Numbered from the stretch's first letter, positions 45,076 through 54,766 are shown. The stretch: DNA of 64,000 nucleotides from Limnovirga sp038203525 (GCA_038203525.1 JBBRDW010000006.1:24972-88971), one strand, 5' to 3'. Notes: a model not told the origin generated them from the letters alone. Translations and numbers: made by a program.

Positions 45076-46185
45076 CTATAACTCAGCATATATTTTTTCC
45101 AGCATTTTAATGTTAACCTTTATATCATGTTTCTCCATAACATACTTTTTACCTGCAATAGCTATTCTCCTGGCTTTTTCCTTATCTTGAATCAGGGAAA
45201 AAATTACAGAAACATACTCATCTCTTGTAAGACAGCTAAATCCGTTTTCATTATTATTAATTACGTCATTATTGCCGTCACATTTACTTACAATAGAGGG
45301 CACTTCCTGCAACATAGCTTCCAGTAACGAGTAGGGCAGGCCTTCATATACTGAAGGCAAAAGGAACATATCAAGCTGTCTTAAAAAATTAAGGGCAACA
45401 ACACTATCTCCTTTTTCGATAAGGTGAAGGTTATTCCCAATACCAATTGCAGCAACTTTTTCGTCCAGCTCCTTTCGAAGGTGATCGTGAAAACCAGCTC
45501 CAAGTATATAGAAATGTGCGTTGGGGTATTTTCTTGTTACATCATAAACAATATCGGCAAAAAGCAATGGGTTTTTCTGGTATGTTATTCGGCTGATTGT
45601 TCCAATCTTAATATCTCCTTCCAGATTACCAAGTTTATCGGGCACAACAACAGGATGTTCGGGTATCGTTAGTGCATTGGGTATCACAAAAATATCTTCA
45701 GCCTTTATGCCAACTTCATAAATAAACCTGTTTGCTTCTGATTGAGAAACAGCCAGCATCTTATAAGTGAATTTTTTTCCTATCAGCTCAAGCATAAAAA
45801 ACACCATGCGCTTAAGACCGGTAAATGACAGGTATGCCCCACCATGTGGTGTAAAAAGTGATTTACAGGAACTCATTTTGGCGGCGATTCTTCCTAAAAA
45901 ACCACCTTTTGCTGTATGCAGATGAACTAGGTTGGGCTTTTCCTTTTTGATTACTTTTCTTATAGCGAGAAACGAAGAAATATCTGTAAATGGATTAAAA
46001 CTTCTGGAGAGTGGTAACTTGTAAAATTTCAACCCCTGCTCTATGCAAAACTCTTCGTAACTGGTTTCTGATGACGCAAAAATAATCTCAAACTTAGTTT
46101 TGTCTATATTAGTGGCCATCAGCTTTAGGTAGGTTTCTACCCCGCTTACCGACTGTGTTATTTCAATTACTTTTATTCTGCCCAT
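45076..46185 (-). CDS. Glycosyltransferase family 4 (GT-B)
   Basis: The 369-residue protein has a GT-B layout. The N-terminal acceptor half includes SVSGVETYLK and HLHTAKGGFLGR, and the C-terminal donor half includes ISRITYQKNP and LPSVYEGLPYSLLEAMLQEVP with the conserved glutamates. It would add a sugar to a lipid-linked or polymer acceptor on the cytoplasmic face. It is alone between repeat arms at 44930 and 46313, so it may be a passenger of that pair although its function fits the glycan region. Confidence 0.88.
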   Translation of the reverse strand: MGRIKVIEITQSVSGVETYLKLMATNIDKTKFEIIFASSETSYEEFCIEQGLKFYKLPLSRSFNPFTDISSFLAIRKVIKKEKPNLVHLHTAKGGFLGRIAAKMSSCKSLFTPHGGAYLSFTGLKRMVFFMLELIGKKFTYKMLAVSQSEANRFIYEVGIKAEDIFVIPNALTIPEHPVVVPDKLGNLEGDIKIGTISRITYQKNPLLFADIVYDVTRKYPNAHFYILGAGFHDHLRKELDEKVAAIGIGNNLHLIEKGDSVVALNFLRQLDMFLLPSVYEGLPYSLLEAMLQEVPSIVSKCDGNNDVINNNENGFSCLTRDEYVSVIFSLIQDKEKARRIAIAGKKYVMEKHDIKVNIKMLEKIYAEL

Positions 46186-46312
46186 TTAAAATTATGATTA
46201 AAACTTTTCGGGCTTTATTCCGACCCTTGAATTTATTATTTAACCTGATTAAAAAACATATATATAGTCTTACGCATTGGAAAACATCGCTCCAGCCCAT
46301 TAAAGATATTCT

Positions 46313-46372
46313 GTACAAGCGTGCGACGCAACGGCAGACGCCATAAAAAACAAATGCCGGGCTCAAAAAAAA
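46313..46372 (+). repeat. Dispersed arm, right-pointing (pair with 44930)
   Basis: Box A has variable base C (46313-46331), followed by GACGCC and box B GCCGGGCTC with an A-run (46356-46372). It ends 8 bases before the UDP-glucose dehydrogenase stop codon. Confidence 0.88.
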
Positions 46373-46379
46373 CCGCTTA

Positions 46380-47696
46380 CTAACTTACGCCGATGCCGTA
46401 ATATTTGAACCCTTTTAATTTCATCACTTCAGGGTTATAAATATTTCGACCATCGAAAACAGCATTGCCTTTCATTTTGGTTTTTATTACTTCCCAATCG
46501 GGCAAACGAAACTCGGGCCACTCAGTCACCAATATCAATGCTTCTGCATTTTCTACCGCACCGAGGGCATCTTCCGTTAATGTTACGCGTTCACCAAAAA
46601 GGTGTTTTGCATGATCCATTGCAATGGGATCATAGGCTTGTACAAAGGCACCCGCGTTGATCAAAGCTTCTATTACAGCAAGTGCCGGCGCTTCCCGAAT
46701 ATCGTCTGTATTGGGCTTAAATGCAAGGCCCCATACTGCGAAAATTTTGCCGTTAATATCGCCGTTATAATGCTGAATTATTTTGTTTACAATTATTTTT
46801 TTCTGGTCTTCATTTACTTCGTCCACGGCGGTTAATATGCGTAATTTATATTCGTGCTGTTCGCCTGTTTTAATAAGCGCTTTTACATCTTTAGGAAAAC
46901 AAGAGCCTCCATAACCAATGCCGGGATAAATAAACTTTGTTCCAATGCGCGAATCGGCGCCTATTCCTTTGCGCACTTCATTTATGTTGGCACCAAGCAG
47001 GCTACAGAGATTTGCAATATCGTTCATGAAAGATATTTTGGTGGCGAGCATTGCATTGGCTGCATACTTGGTCATTTCTGCAGATGGTATATCCATAAAC
47101 AATACGGGGTGGCCATTCAATAAAAAAGGTTCGTATAAACTGCGAAGAAGCGTTTTTGCCCGCTCAGATTCTACTCCAATAATTATGCGGTCAGGTTTTA
47201 AAAAATCGTTAACTGCAGCACCCTCTTTAAGAAATTCGGGATTGGATGCTACGTCAAAATCTATTACCGTATTGCGTTCCTGCAATGCTTTTGAAATAGC
47301 TGCTTTTACTTTTGCGGCCGTTCCAACAGGTACGGTGCTTTTTGTAGCTATAACAAGATAGCCGCTCATGTTTTTGCCTATGGTGTCTGCAACCTGCAAA
47401 ACATATTGAAGATCTGCACTTCCATCTTCACCGGGTGGCGTACCTACAGCAATAAAAACCACCTGTGCCCCTATTATGGCCTGACTTAAATCTGTACTAA
47501 AATGTAGCCGCCCCTTTTTATAAGTCTTTACAACAACTGAATCCAGACCAGGCTCGTAGATGGGTAAAATGCCATTTTTTAGGTTTTCGATTTTCTGCTC
47601 ATTTACATCTACACAAATTACATCGGTACCCACTTCGGCAAGGCAAGCACCTGTAACCAAGCCCACATAACCGGTACCTACAACTACAATTTTCAT
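46380..47696 (-). CDS. ugd: UDP-glucose 6-dehydrogenase
   Basis: The 438-residue protein has the N-terminal Rossmann motif GTGYVGLVTGACLAEVG, the central helix region SAEMTKYAANAMLATKISFMNDIANL, and the catalytic cysteine C266 in GYGGSCFPKD. It oxidises UDP-glucose to UDP-glucuronate with two NAD, supplying an acidic sugar for surface glycan. It is followed upstream on the same strand by sulfotransferase genes (gap 38 bases), which points to a doubly acidic polymer. Confidence 0.94.
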   Translation of the reverse strand: MKIVVVGTGYVGLVTGACLAEVGTDVICVDVNEQKIENLKNGILPIYEPGLDSVVVKTYKKGRLHFSTDLSQAIIGAQVVFIAVGTPPGEDGSADLQYVLQVADTIGKNMSGYLVIATKSTVPVGTAAKVKAAISKALQERNTVIDFDVASNPEFLKEGAAVNDFLKPDRIIIGVESERAKTLLRSLYEPFLLNGHPVLFMDIPSAEMTKYAANAMLATKISFMNDIANLCSLLGANINEVRKGIGADSRIGTKFIYPGIGYGGSCFPKDVKALIKTGEQHEYKLRILTAVDEVNEDQKKIIVNKIIQHYNGDINGKIFAVWGLAFKPNTDDIREAPALAVIEALINAGAFVQAYDPIAMDHAKHLFGERVTLTEDALGAVENAEALILVTEWPEFRLPDWEVIKTKMKGNAVFDGRNIYNPEVMKLKGFKYYGIGVS

Positions 47697-47734
47697 CTTT
47701 TTTAAAATTGACTTTTAGACCAGATATCCAAGCT

Positions 47735-48655
47735 TTAAGATACTTTCCATTGCGATAAATCTATACTTAAAAGTTTTTCAAGTTCATTGATATCGTCTTT
47801 AAAAAACTGGTAAGCATATTTACGATCATCCGGCATTAGTTTCTTCTTGCTGCCCTGTTCATACATCGTATTCAGCACTTTTTTCTTGAAACTTCCGGGC
47901 ATTATTTTTCTCAACATTTTTACCAATGGCGAATGCCTGCCAATAAAAGGCTCAAGAAATTTTATCTTCGATTTTTTATAGGTATTTTTCTGTTCTGTAT
48001 TTTGTATCTGATAGTTTGGATCAACACCAAGAAAAGTAAAAACCTGTTTAAGTGTACCATGCAGGTCTTTCTGCAGATCATCTAAAAAAATAATTTTTAT
48101 CTGTGACAAAGGAAAACACTTAAGATAATGCTTAAGATTGTTCGCATAAAGACTGCCTTCAAGATAAGTTCGGGTGCCTGTTTCTTCTAAACGGTCATCC
48201 CGCAACATATCTTCAGTCCATATTTTTGCGTCTTCTTCGGTTTCAAATTTCAGGGTTTCCCGTTGTTTTAAATTCTCCTGTAACGCGTCCCTGAATGATA
48301 GATGTTCAGTACCATTACCAGCACGCATGCTCCAGCCAGAGAATGTTCTTTCCATCGGGTTTCGCAGGCAGAAAATAATCTTCATATCAGGGTTATACTT
48401 CTGAATACGTCCGGCCACAAAAGGTAATAAAAAATAAGTTGGGGTAGCTTCTCCCACCATCTTTTCATTGGTTACGCCGGTAAAATAAGACTGCAGATAA
48501 AAGTCTTTTCCCTTGTCGTAATAAACACTAAAAAACCTGGTCTGTTTTACCGGAGAAGTAAATATTTCCGGGTGTTGTTTTAAATAAAAATTAAGCGAAG
48601 TAGAAGCGCCTTTTGGCGGCCCACCTATTAAAAAATTAGGAATCGTTCTTTCCAT
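47735..48655 (-). CDS. Sulfotransferase (PAPS-dependent)
   Basis: The 306-residue protein has the 5'-phosphosulfate loop FLIGGPPKGASTSLNFYL (8-25, lysine K15) and the 3'-phosphate motif IIFCLRNPMERTFSGWSM (93-110, R98 and S106). This matches the heparan-sulfate-type sulfotransferase branch. It would transfer sulfate from PAPS to a sugar hydroxyl or amine. The gene follows the next sulfotransferase by 5 bases and precedes ugd, so they form an operon. Confidence 0.87.
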   Translation of the reverse strand: MERTIPNFLIGGPPKGASTSLNFYLKQHPEIFTSPVKQTRFFSVYYDKGKDFYLQSYFTGVTNEKMVGEATPTYFLLPFVAGRIQKYNPDMKIIFCLRNPMERTFSGWSMRAGNGTEHLSFRDALQENLKQRETLKFETEEDAKIWTEDMLRDDRLEETGTRTYLEGSLYANNLKHYLKCFPLSQIKIIFLDDLQKDLHGTLKQVFTFLGVDPNYQIQNTEQKNTYKKSKIKFLEPFIGRHSPLVKMLRKIMPGSFKKKVLNTMYEQGSKKKLMPDDRKYAYQFFKDDINELEKLLSIDLSQWKVS

Positions 48656-48660
48656 AAACC

Positions 48661-49410
48661 TTATAAATATTGTGTATAATTATTTTCCTGAAGCAATTTT
48701 TCAATTTCCACGTAATTGCTTACTTCCTCTCTCCAATCTTGACCGCTTATTTTGCTTAAAACCGGTTGCAAAGTAAGGGGGCTTACCTGTAAAAATGTAA
48801 AAACTTTATCCAGCATCTGGTTCCATTGTCCAAAATCTTCGTAATAAAGAACAATACGGTTCATCCCTTCTGTATAATTAAGAAGCTCATCGTTACTCTT
48901 ATCAAGATCTTTTAAATGTTTCAAGAGTTTTATCGGCGGCATCCTGAATTTTTTATTTTCGGCAATAACACCCGCTGAATGTGGCACCCGGGTTTGATCT
49001 TTTCGCAGCCGCGACAAAGCGGTTTGAAAAATATTTTTCCTTATTAGCACAATCACTTTTGTGTCATTTGCTTTTAGGTAATTCCAGAGATAAGGCATCG
49101 TTCGCATATGCGTTATCATCAGTTTAAACCCCCTTGCCTTCTCACTCCTTTCAGTTACGTTGAAAAACTTTTTAATATGCGGCACAGCCCTAAACCGAAG
49201 GTTGGGAGCATTAATTATCTTATCAAATTTTCGCAGCGTTTTATTTTTTTCAGAAAGTCCCCAGGACGGAAAATGCCATTCCGGATGGTGAATATTATTT
49301 ATCTCGTGAAAAAGTTCCCCTGCGCAAAAAATTTCAGGGTGCTCATCCAAAGTACGGGTTAAAACAGTAGAGCCGCTACGTTGTGTTGTAAATATGATAA
49401 AATGAGTCAT
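48661..49410 (-). CDS. Sulfotransferase family protein
   Basis: The 249-residue protein begins THFIIFTTQRSGSTVLTRTLDEHPEIFCAGE, a classical phosphosulfate-binding loop (TQRSGSTVL, residues 9-17), and has VIVLIRKNIFQTALSRLR as 3'-phosphate motif. It is closest in style to short LPS- or Stf0-like sulfotransferases. It is the first gene of the short run with the 306-residue sulfotransferase and ugd. The acceptor is unknown. Confidence 0.84.
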   Translation of the reverse strand: MTHFIIFTTQRSGSTVLTRTLDEHPEIFCAGELFHEINNIHHPEWHFPSWGLSEKNKTLRKFDKIINAPNLRFRAVPHIKKFFNVTERSEKARGFKLMITHMRTMPYLWNYLKANDTKVIVLIRKNIFQTALSRLRKDQTRVPHSAGVIAENKKFRMPPIKLLKHLKDLDKSNDELLNYTEGMNRIVLYYEDFGQWNQMLDKVFTFLQVSPLTLQPVLSKISGQDWREEVSNYVEIEKLLQENNYTQYL

Positions 49411-49465
49411 ACCCTGTTTTATTAATTTTATACAGCCTTTATTATAACGGCTTCAAATACATTTT

Positions 49466-49520
49466 ATAATACCAACTTAGGGTTTTCATGGCAGCTTCGT
49501 TGCGTCGCAATCACTTCATC
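49466..49520 (-). repeat. Variant left-pointing arm (pair with 50613)
   Basis: TTGCGTCGCAATCACTTCATC (from 49500) and the preceding GCAGCTTCG match the variant arm at 33131-33182. Box B is reduced to ACCAAC. It and the arm at 50613 bracket one sulfotransferase gene. Confidence 0.65.
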
Positions 49521-49618
49521 TGCATAAAAAATGGCATCATGTTAAGCACCAACCTTATTACCTACGGCTATCATTTTTCTTTTTAACCCGCCTTCTCACA
49601 AATAAAAACGCTAAGTTT

Positions 49619-50515
49619 TTATATACTATTTAAAATACCGCCAATAAAATATGCCAATCGGTTATTACTGAAGCTAAGCCTCCAGCCGTCATCGTATTTA
49701 ATAGGCTTTTTCGAAAACCGTTCCGGCGTACCACCGATGGTATGATCATTCGAAAGCTCCATATACTGCGGCGTTTCAAAAGGCTTTATCCCGAATGCAC
49801 TGAATATCCGTTTCAGTTCAAGATCCGTTTTCGTTGCAAGCGATTCGTAATTTACCACCAGTATATCCTCCGGCTTAACCATTGTTGAAACACTGTAACA
49901 AAGCCGTTTGTAATAGAACACATCCAGTATGCGCTTAAGCATCGATTTCTTTTTCTTTTTGTTCTGCTGCTTCCATTTGCTTTTTGAAAGCGCCACCGCA
50001 CGAATATCACGTTTAAGCCAGATTATTTTAATATTGATATCAACTTTATTTTTATAAACCGCCAGCGCCTGCACCGGATTTTTTGATGAATCTATTATAA
50101 ACTGTTTACCGCTGTGCTGCACAACAAGTTTATACAATTCATTAAGCGTTGCAATTACATCATCGTTTTCTTCGGTGTTGCAAAGCTGTAACAATTTTTC
50201 TTTTAATGTGCCGGGGAACAAGGCATTTAAAGCCATGTTCTTCGATTTAAAATTCCAGTTAATGGCAGTAAAAAAATGATCGAAGTTTTGTGTAAAAGTC
50301 ATTTCAATAATTGAGGACCAGAATACACATTCGTTAAATGGTTGCCCGCAGGAACAGGTGTAGTTCCATTTATCTCCGGGGCCAACTTTTAGCAGGTGTC
50401 CTTTAAGCATTGCCAGTTCCCCGATAGAAAAACATTCTTCAGATTTTGATAAAATATTTTCAAGCAAGGTGGAACCGGATCTTCGGTCGCTCATTATATA
50501 AATCACATCGGCCAT
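49619..50515 (-). CDS. Sulfotransferase family protein (bracketed by repeats)
   Basis: The 298-residue protein has the loop DRRSGSTLLENIL (10-22) and IIWLKRDIRAVALSKSKW, the two PAPS-binding motifs. A CSCGQPFNECVFW segment near residue 55 with three cysteines is typical of one Bacteroidota and cyanobacterial sulfotransferase subgroup. It stands alone, not in an operon, between arms at 49500 and 50613. A role in sulfating the same glycan is inferred from location. Confidence 0.84.
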   Translation of the reverse strand: MADVIYIMSDRRSGSTLLENILSKSEECFSIGELAMLKGHLLKVGPGDKWNYTCSCGQPFNECVFWSSIIEMTFTQNFDHFFTAINWNFKSKNMALNALFPGTLKEKLLQLCNTEENDDVIATLNELYKLVVQHSGKQFIIDSSKNPVQALAVYKNKVDINIKIIWLKRDIRAVALSKSKWKQQNKKKKKSMLKRILDVFYYKRLCYSVSTMVKPEDILVVNYESLATKTDLELKRIFSAFGIKPFETPQYMELSNDHTIGGTPERFSKKPIKYDDGWRLSFSNNRLAYFIGGILNSI

Positions 50516-50612
50516 TATGCTATTTTTTTTGATTTGTTATTCATGGTTAGAAGCATAAAACGCAAATTGCTTTTAGTTATGCTAATGCGCCTTGCTGAAT
50601 ATAGCTGATAAA

Positions 50613-50668
50613 GTACAAGTGTGCGACGCAACAAAGTTTAATTAATGTACAAACGTCGGGTACAAAAT
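50613..50668 (+). repeat. Dispersed arm, right-pointing (pair with 49500)
   Basis: Box A has variable base T (50613-50631); a weakened box B CGTCGGGTACAAAA lies at 50654-50667. Confidence 0.8.
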
Positions 50669-50699
50669 TACACTTTGCCATTTATACAGTACGCATAAG

Positions 50700-51824
50700 C
50701 TAAGCGATGTACAATTGGTTGTATTTTACCACACAACTTTCCATACTAAACGCTTTCTTATACAAAGCTTGCCCATTGTTCTGCAATTGTTGCAACTGCT
50801 GTGGCGGGGCTGCTAACCATGCTTTCAGCGCTGCGAGGTAACTGTTGTAACTTACATCTGCTGATAAATAACCAATATCGCTTGTAACAATATTTATTAA
50901 TCCGCCAACGGGTGTACAAACAGGCACAACGCCGGCGGACAAGGACTCGAGCAAACTGATGGGCAGCCCTTCAAAAATAGAAGTAAGCACAAACGCATCT
51001 GAATTTAAAAGATAGTCTGATACATTTTTTACCTGGCCAAGAAAGTGAACATTATTGGGCTTTTGCGCAATAAGCGCATCGTATATCTTTTTATTGTCGG
51101 CCACATAATCGCCAAGAATAATGGCAATAGCGTTCACATTTTCTTTTTGTAAAGTTGCCATGCACTCCAGCAATAACTGTTGATTTTTCTGCTTGCTAAT
51201 GCGTGCAACATTTACCAGTACTTTTGTTGCTGAATTCTTTTTCAATTTATTAATTGCTGCTGCTGCCTCATTAAATAATGGCGAAGGCTTTACGGGATCC
51301 GATCCGTTATTGATCTGCACAATTTTACAGTCGGCATACTCCTGCAAAGCGCTCTTGTGCACTTCGTCTGAAATACTGACCGGCTGAATAATTTCGTTTT
51401 TGAAAAAGTATTTATAGGCGATACGGCCATACCAGGGTGCATCCTGCTTAACAAGGTTATGAAATGTGTGTACCTTTTTAAAAAGATGCTTTTTCATTTT
51501 ACTGTAAGCCAGAAAACAGTAATAACCACTGTGCAGGTGCGTATGCACCACATCGGGCTTTATTTCATTCAGCAATTTATAAATGCGGGAAAATATTTTA
51601 AGATCGGGACCTTTACGTTTACCAAGCGTTACAAACTTTACTTTTTTATCCAGCATCTCTAATGGCAAATGCTTAGCTGGATTGTGGTGATACATAGATA
51701 CCAAAGTAACCTCGTAGCCCGGATATTTTACCAGCTCATTACACATCTGTATACAAAAAACCTGTGCCCCTCCCCAGCCCAACGCCGGAACCATTTGAAT
51801 TATCTTAAATTTCTTTTCGCCCAA
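50700..51824 (-). CDS. Glycosyltransferase family 4 (GT-B)
   Basis: The 374-residue protein has MVPALGWGGAQVFCIQMCNEL at the N-terminus and ILTS-like FVLTSIFEGLPISLLESLSAGVVPVCTPVGG in the donor domain, the hallmarks of retaining GT4 enzymes. The first codon is TTG at 51824; the next in-frame ATG (residue 11) would cut into the first strand, so TTG is preferred. It follows the sulfotransferase gene 51854-52783 by 29 bases and should be co-transcribed with it and cysQ. Confidence 0.86.
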   Translation of the reverse strand: MGEKKFKIIQMVPALGWGGAQVFCIQMCNELVKYPGYEVTLVSMYHHNPAKHLPLEMLDKKVKFVTLGKRKGPDLKIFSRIYKLLNEIKPDVVHTHLHSGYYCFLAYSKMKKHLFKKVHTFHNLVKQDAPWYGRIAYKYFFKNEIIQPVSISDEVHKSALQEYADCKIVQINNGSDPVKPSPLFNEAAAAINKLKKNSATKVLVNVARISKQKNQQLLLECMATLQKENVNAIAIILGDYVADNKKIYDALIAQKPNNVHFLGQVKNVSDYLLNSDAFVLTSIFEGLPISLLESLSAGVVPVCTPVGGLINIVTSDIGYLSADVSYNSYLAALKAWLAAPPQQLQQLQNNGQALYKKAFSMESCVVKYNQLYIA

Positions 51825-51853
51825 AATAGTTGCTTTTAAATTTTGGTGTTTTA

Positions 51854-52783
51854 TCAGGCGTTAACTGAATTAAACCATTTATCAGAAAAATTTGTACCAA
51901 GCAATTTATCCAGCTTTGCCGCATCCTCAATAAAGTACTTTGCCAATGCTGCTTTTATTGCTTTAATATCTTCGGGTAATTCCATTTTATCCTGCGCCAT
52001 AGCTGCGTTTTTATTGCCGGTGTTCATTTCAAACATTTTCTGTTTCATTAGCTTTCTTTTAGAACGCGGCATCCATGGATTAATAAAATATTTTACAATA
52101 AATTTCTTCAGCTTATTTTGCTTAATAAGGTTCTGCTGTAGCCACTGATTTTTAACTGCACCGGTAATATTTTTTGGCGTAAAATCGGGCACGAACGATT
52201 CGTCGACATTTAAAAAAGAAAATATTTTTTTGGTAAGTGCAGCAGGGTTTTTCACCATATCATCATAATCAACCACAAGCAATTGCTCAAGGTTAAAATA
52301 CTGAAGGCATGCATTTATCTGGCGGTAATACCAACCGTGTTCAATATAGGTAAAATCATTATTGTCTTTACTAAACGCCCAGGTTTCTGCAGGATTATAT
52401 AACAGCGCCTCCCTAATTTCCCTTGTTTCCCTCAGCATTTTTTTGAAATAGCCATAGGCAGATACGGCCCTGTCAACAGGGTTGCGAATAATAACTATCA
52501 GTTTCGCTGCAGCGTTGTGATCTTTGATCGCTTTTAATAATTCTGAATAAAAAATGTAATTAACCGCAGACTGCAATACTACCGGTTCACCATTATATAT
52601 TGCAGGTTCCTGCAACAGTTTCTTTTCTATTGTCTCTGCATCAAGTACCCCAAAAAGCTGCACATCCTTGAGTGAATCGTAACAATAAACCTGTGGGTGC
52701 TGGCTAAGCCAGTCATCCAGCGTGGTGGTTCCCGCCTTTTGAACACCAATAATAAATGAATCAGGATAAACAGGTTTTGTCAT
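51854..52783 (-). CDS. Sulfotransferase family protein
   Basis: I choose the ATG at 52783, giving 309 residues and a 10-base gap after cysQ; a TTG at 52810 would overlap cysQ by 17 bases. The PAPS-binding loop is DSFIIGVQKAGTTTLDDWL and the 3'-phosphate motif is KLIVIIRNPVDRAVSAYGYF, a clear sulfotransferase pair. It sits between cysQ and a glycosyltransferase, an arrangement that joins PAPS use, by-product removal and sugar transfer in one transcript. Confidence 0.88.
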   Translation of the reverse strand: MTKPVYPDSFIIGVQKAGTTTLDDWLSQHPQVYCYDSLKDVQLFGVLDAETIEKKLLQEPAIYNGEPVVLQSAVNYIFYSELLKAIKDHNAAAKLIVIIRNPVDRAVSAYGYFKKMLRETREIREALLYNPAETWAFSKDNNDFTYIEHGWYYRQINACLQYFNLEQLLVVDYDDMVKNPAALTKKIFSFLNVDESFVPDFTPKNITGAVKNQWLQQNLIKQNKLKKFIVKYFINPWMPRSKRKLMKQKMFEMNTGNKNAAMAQDKMELPEDIKAIKAALAKYFIEDAAKLDKLLGTNFSDKWFNSVNA

Positions 52784-52793
52784 AGGGAATATT

Positions 52794-53594
52794 TTACTTA
52801 GCCCTTTCAACTACAAACCAGGGATTCAGTAAGTTTTCTTTATTATAAGTCAGGTCTAAATTTGTTTCATAATTATACACCTTACAGCCGGCATATTTTG
52901 CAACACCATGCCCTGCAGCCGTATCCCATTCCATGGTGGGTGCCAATCTTGGGTACACCTGTGCTTTGCCTTCAGCTACCAGGCAAAGTTTTATTGAACT
53001 GCCGGAACTTACAATTTCAACTTCTCCATGCTCTTTTTTCTTTTCAGCAATAAAAACTTCAGTCTCCGGCGAGTTATGAGAGCGGCTGGCAACAATGGTG
53101 TAAACTGAAGGAGCATTATCGCCAGGCAATGCAGTTGCCCTTTCTAGAACAGATTCCAGGTTATCTGCTGTAAGCGCACCAGTTATGGTTACAGCAAAAC
53201 TTCCCATATCTTCTGCTCCATAATAAAGTACACCCGTAACCGGCACAAAAACCACACCCAGTATGGGCGTACCATCTTTAACCAGCGCAATATTTACGGT
53301 AAACTCGCCATTCTTTTTTATAAATTCTTTCGTTCCGTCGAGTGGATCAACAAGCCAGAAAGTACCCCAGTTCTTTCTTTCTTCATAGGGTAATTGCTTA
53401 CCTTCTTCACTTAAAAGCGGAAAACCGGTTTCAGCCAAAGCGGCTTTAATTACTTCGTGAGATTGCTGATCGGCAATCGTTAACGGCGAATTATCGCTTT
53501 TTGTTTCTACGGCAAAATCCTGCTTATACACTTCAAGAATTTTTTCCCCTGCTTCCACAGCGGCCATTACCGAGAGATTAATTAAATTTTTCAT
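52794..53594 (-). CDS. cysQ: 3'(2'),5'-bisphosphate nucleotidase
   Basis: This 266-residue inositol-monophosphatase-fold protein has LLSEEGK, DPLDGTKEFIKKNGEFTVNIAL and EWDTAAGHGV, the metal- and phosphate-binding motifs of CysQ. It hydrolyses PAP, the product that inhibits sulfotransferases, to AMP. Placement at the head of an operon with a sulfotransferase supports this role over inositol phosphatase. PAPS-forming genes (cysC, cysN, cysD) are not in the window. Confidence 0.93.
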   Translation of the reverse strand: MKNLINLSVMAAVEAGEKILEVYKQDFAVETKSDNSPLTIADQQSHEVIKAALAETGFPLLSEEGKQLPYEERKNWGTFWLVDPLDGTKEFIKKNGEFTVNIALVKDGTPILGVVFVPVTGVLYYGAEDMGSFAVTITGALTADNLESVLERATALPGDNAPSVYTIVASRSHNSPETEVFIAEKKKEHGEVEIVSSGSSIKLCLVAEGKAQVYPRLAPTMEWDTAAGHGVAKYAGCKVYNYETNLDLTYNKENLLNPWFVVERAK

Positions 53595-53786
53595 TTATTT
53601 TTTTTCAAAATTATGCGGTCAGTTTTTCTCCAGACGGCGGCAAGATAAAATTTTATGTCCAAAAATCTGGTTCAGCCTGTTGTTATTTTAAGATTATGCA
53701 TTGCAGTCGGCCATATACAAAATATTCTAACTGTAAAACCACAACTAATTTTACCAAATAAGCCAGGCTCTGCTTTCTAATGCTTG

Positions 53787-53847
53787 AATTATTATGAGCC
53801 CAGCTGTCCTCTGCAATTGCTTCGTTCCTTGCGTCGCACTCTTGTAC
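53787..53847 (-). repeat. Dispersed arm, left-pointing (pair with 54846)
   Basis: Box B GAGCCCAGC (53796-53804) and an exact reverse box A (53829-53847) keep the family spacing. It lies in the 491-base gap between cysQ and the metal-dependent hydrolase gene; the rest of the gap holds no recognised gene. Confidence 0.88.
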
Positions 53848-54085
53848 TTTGGGTAATTTCAGTCGGCAACTATACCAAAGCTGCTTAAACTAAAACGCCC
53901 AGGTACCAGGATCTTATGCTCAAAAAAATTATTTCCTTGGATTTTAATACAAATAGTCGCATCAATGCAAAAAGCCAACATTGTTAAACTCGCAACCCAC
54001 GTTAGAAATGCCATAATAAAAATACCTGTAATTTGGAACCTAAAATTTATTTTTGCCGCCCTGTGCGTAATTAAAATTGGCATTC

Positions 54086-54766
54086 ATGAGATTTACCTAT
54101 TATGGTCACGCTTGTTTTAGAGTAGAAATTGCCGGTATTTTCCTGCTTTTCGATCCATTTATTTCAGGGAACCAGATGGCGGCACATATAAATGTTGACA
54201 GTATTGCCGTTGACTATATCTTTATTTCTCATGGCCATGAAGACCATATAGCAGATGCGGTAAACATTGCCCAGAGAACCGGTGCCATATGCGTTGCTTC
54301 TGCCGAAATAGCCGGGTGGCTGCAGAAACAGGGGGTAAAAAAAGTACATTCCATGAATCATGGAGGCCCAATTAAATTTGAGTTTGGAACAGTAAGGGGC
54401 GTAAATGCAATACATTCCTCCTCCTTTCCTGACGGCAGTTATGCAGGTAACCCAATGGGCTTTGTTTTTGTAACAAATGAGGGTAAATTTTATTATAGTG
54501 GCGATACCGCATTAACACTCGATATGCAGCTTATACCACTTTGGGCAAAACTTGATTTTGCAGTGTTACCCATTGGAAGCAACTTTACAATGGATACAGC
54601 AGATGCAATAAGCGCGGCAGATCTTATTCAATGTCGTAAAATTGTTGGGGTACACTATAATACTTTTCCACCCATTATGATTGATATTAAACAGGCAAAG
54701 ACAGATTTTGCTGCAGCAAGCAAAACTTTATTTTTACCGGGAATTGGAGAAACCATCGAGATTTAA
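54086..54766 (+). CDS. UPF0173-type metal-dependent hydrolase
   Basis: I use the ATG at 54086 (226 residues); a TTG three codons upstream is possible. The protein has the metallo-beta-lactamase motif HGHEDH near residue 52 and the start MRFTYYGHACFRVEI typical of the UPF0173 family. It is a cytoplasmic hydrolase with unknown substrate. It is the only gene between the inverted arms at 53829 and 54846, just before parA. Confidence 0.88.
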   Translation: MRFTYYGHACFRVEIAGIFLLFDPFISGNQMAAHINVDSIAVDYIFISHGHEDHIADAVNIAQRTGAICVASAEIAGWLQKQGVKKVHSMNHGGPIKFEFGTVRGVNAIHSSSFPDGSYAGNPMGFVFVTNEGKFYYSGDTALTLDMQLIPLWAKLDFAVLPIGSNFTMDTADAISAADLIQCRKIVGVHYNTFPPIMIDIKQAKTDFAAASKTLFLPGIGETIEI

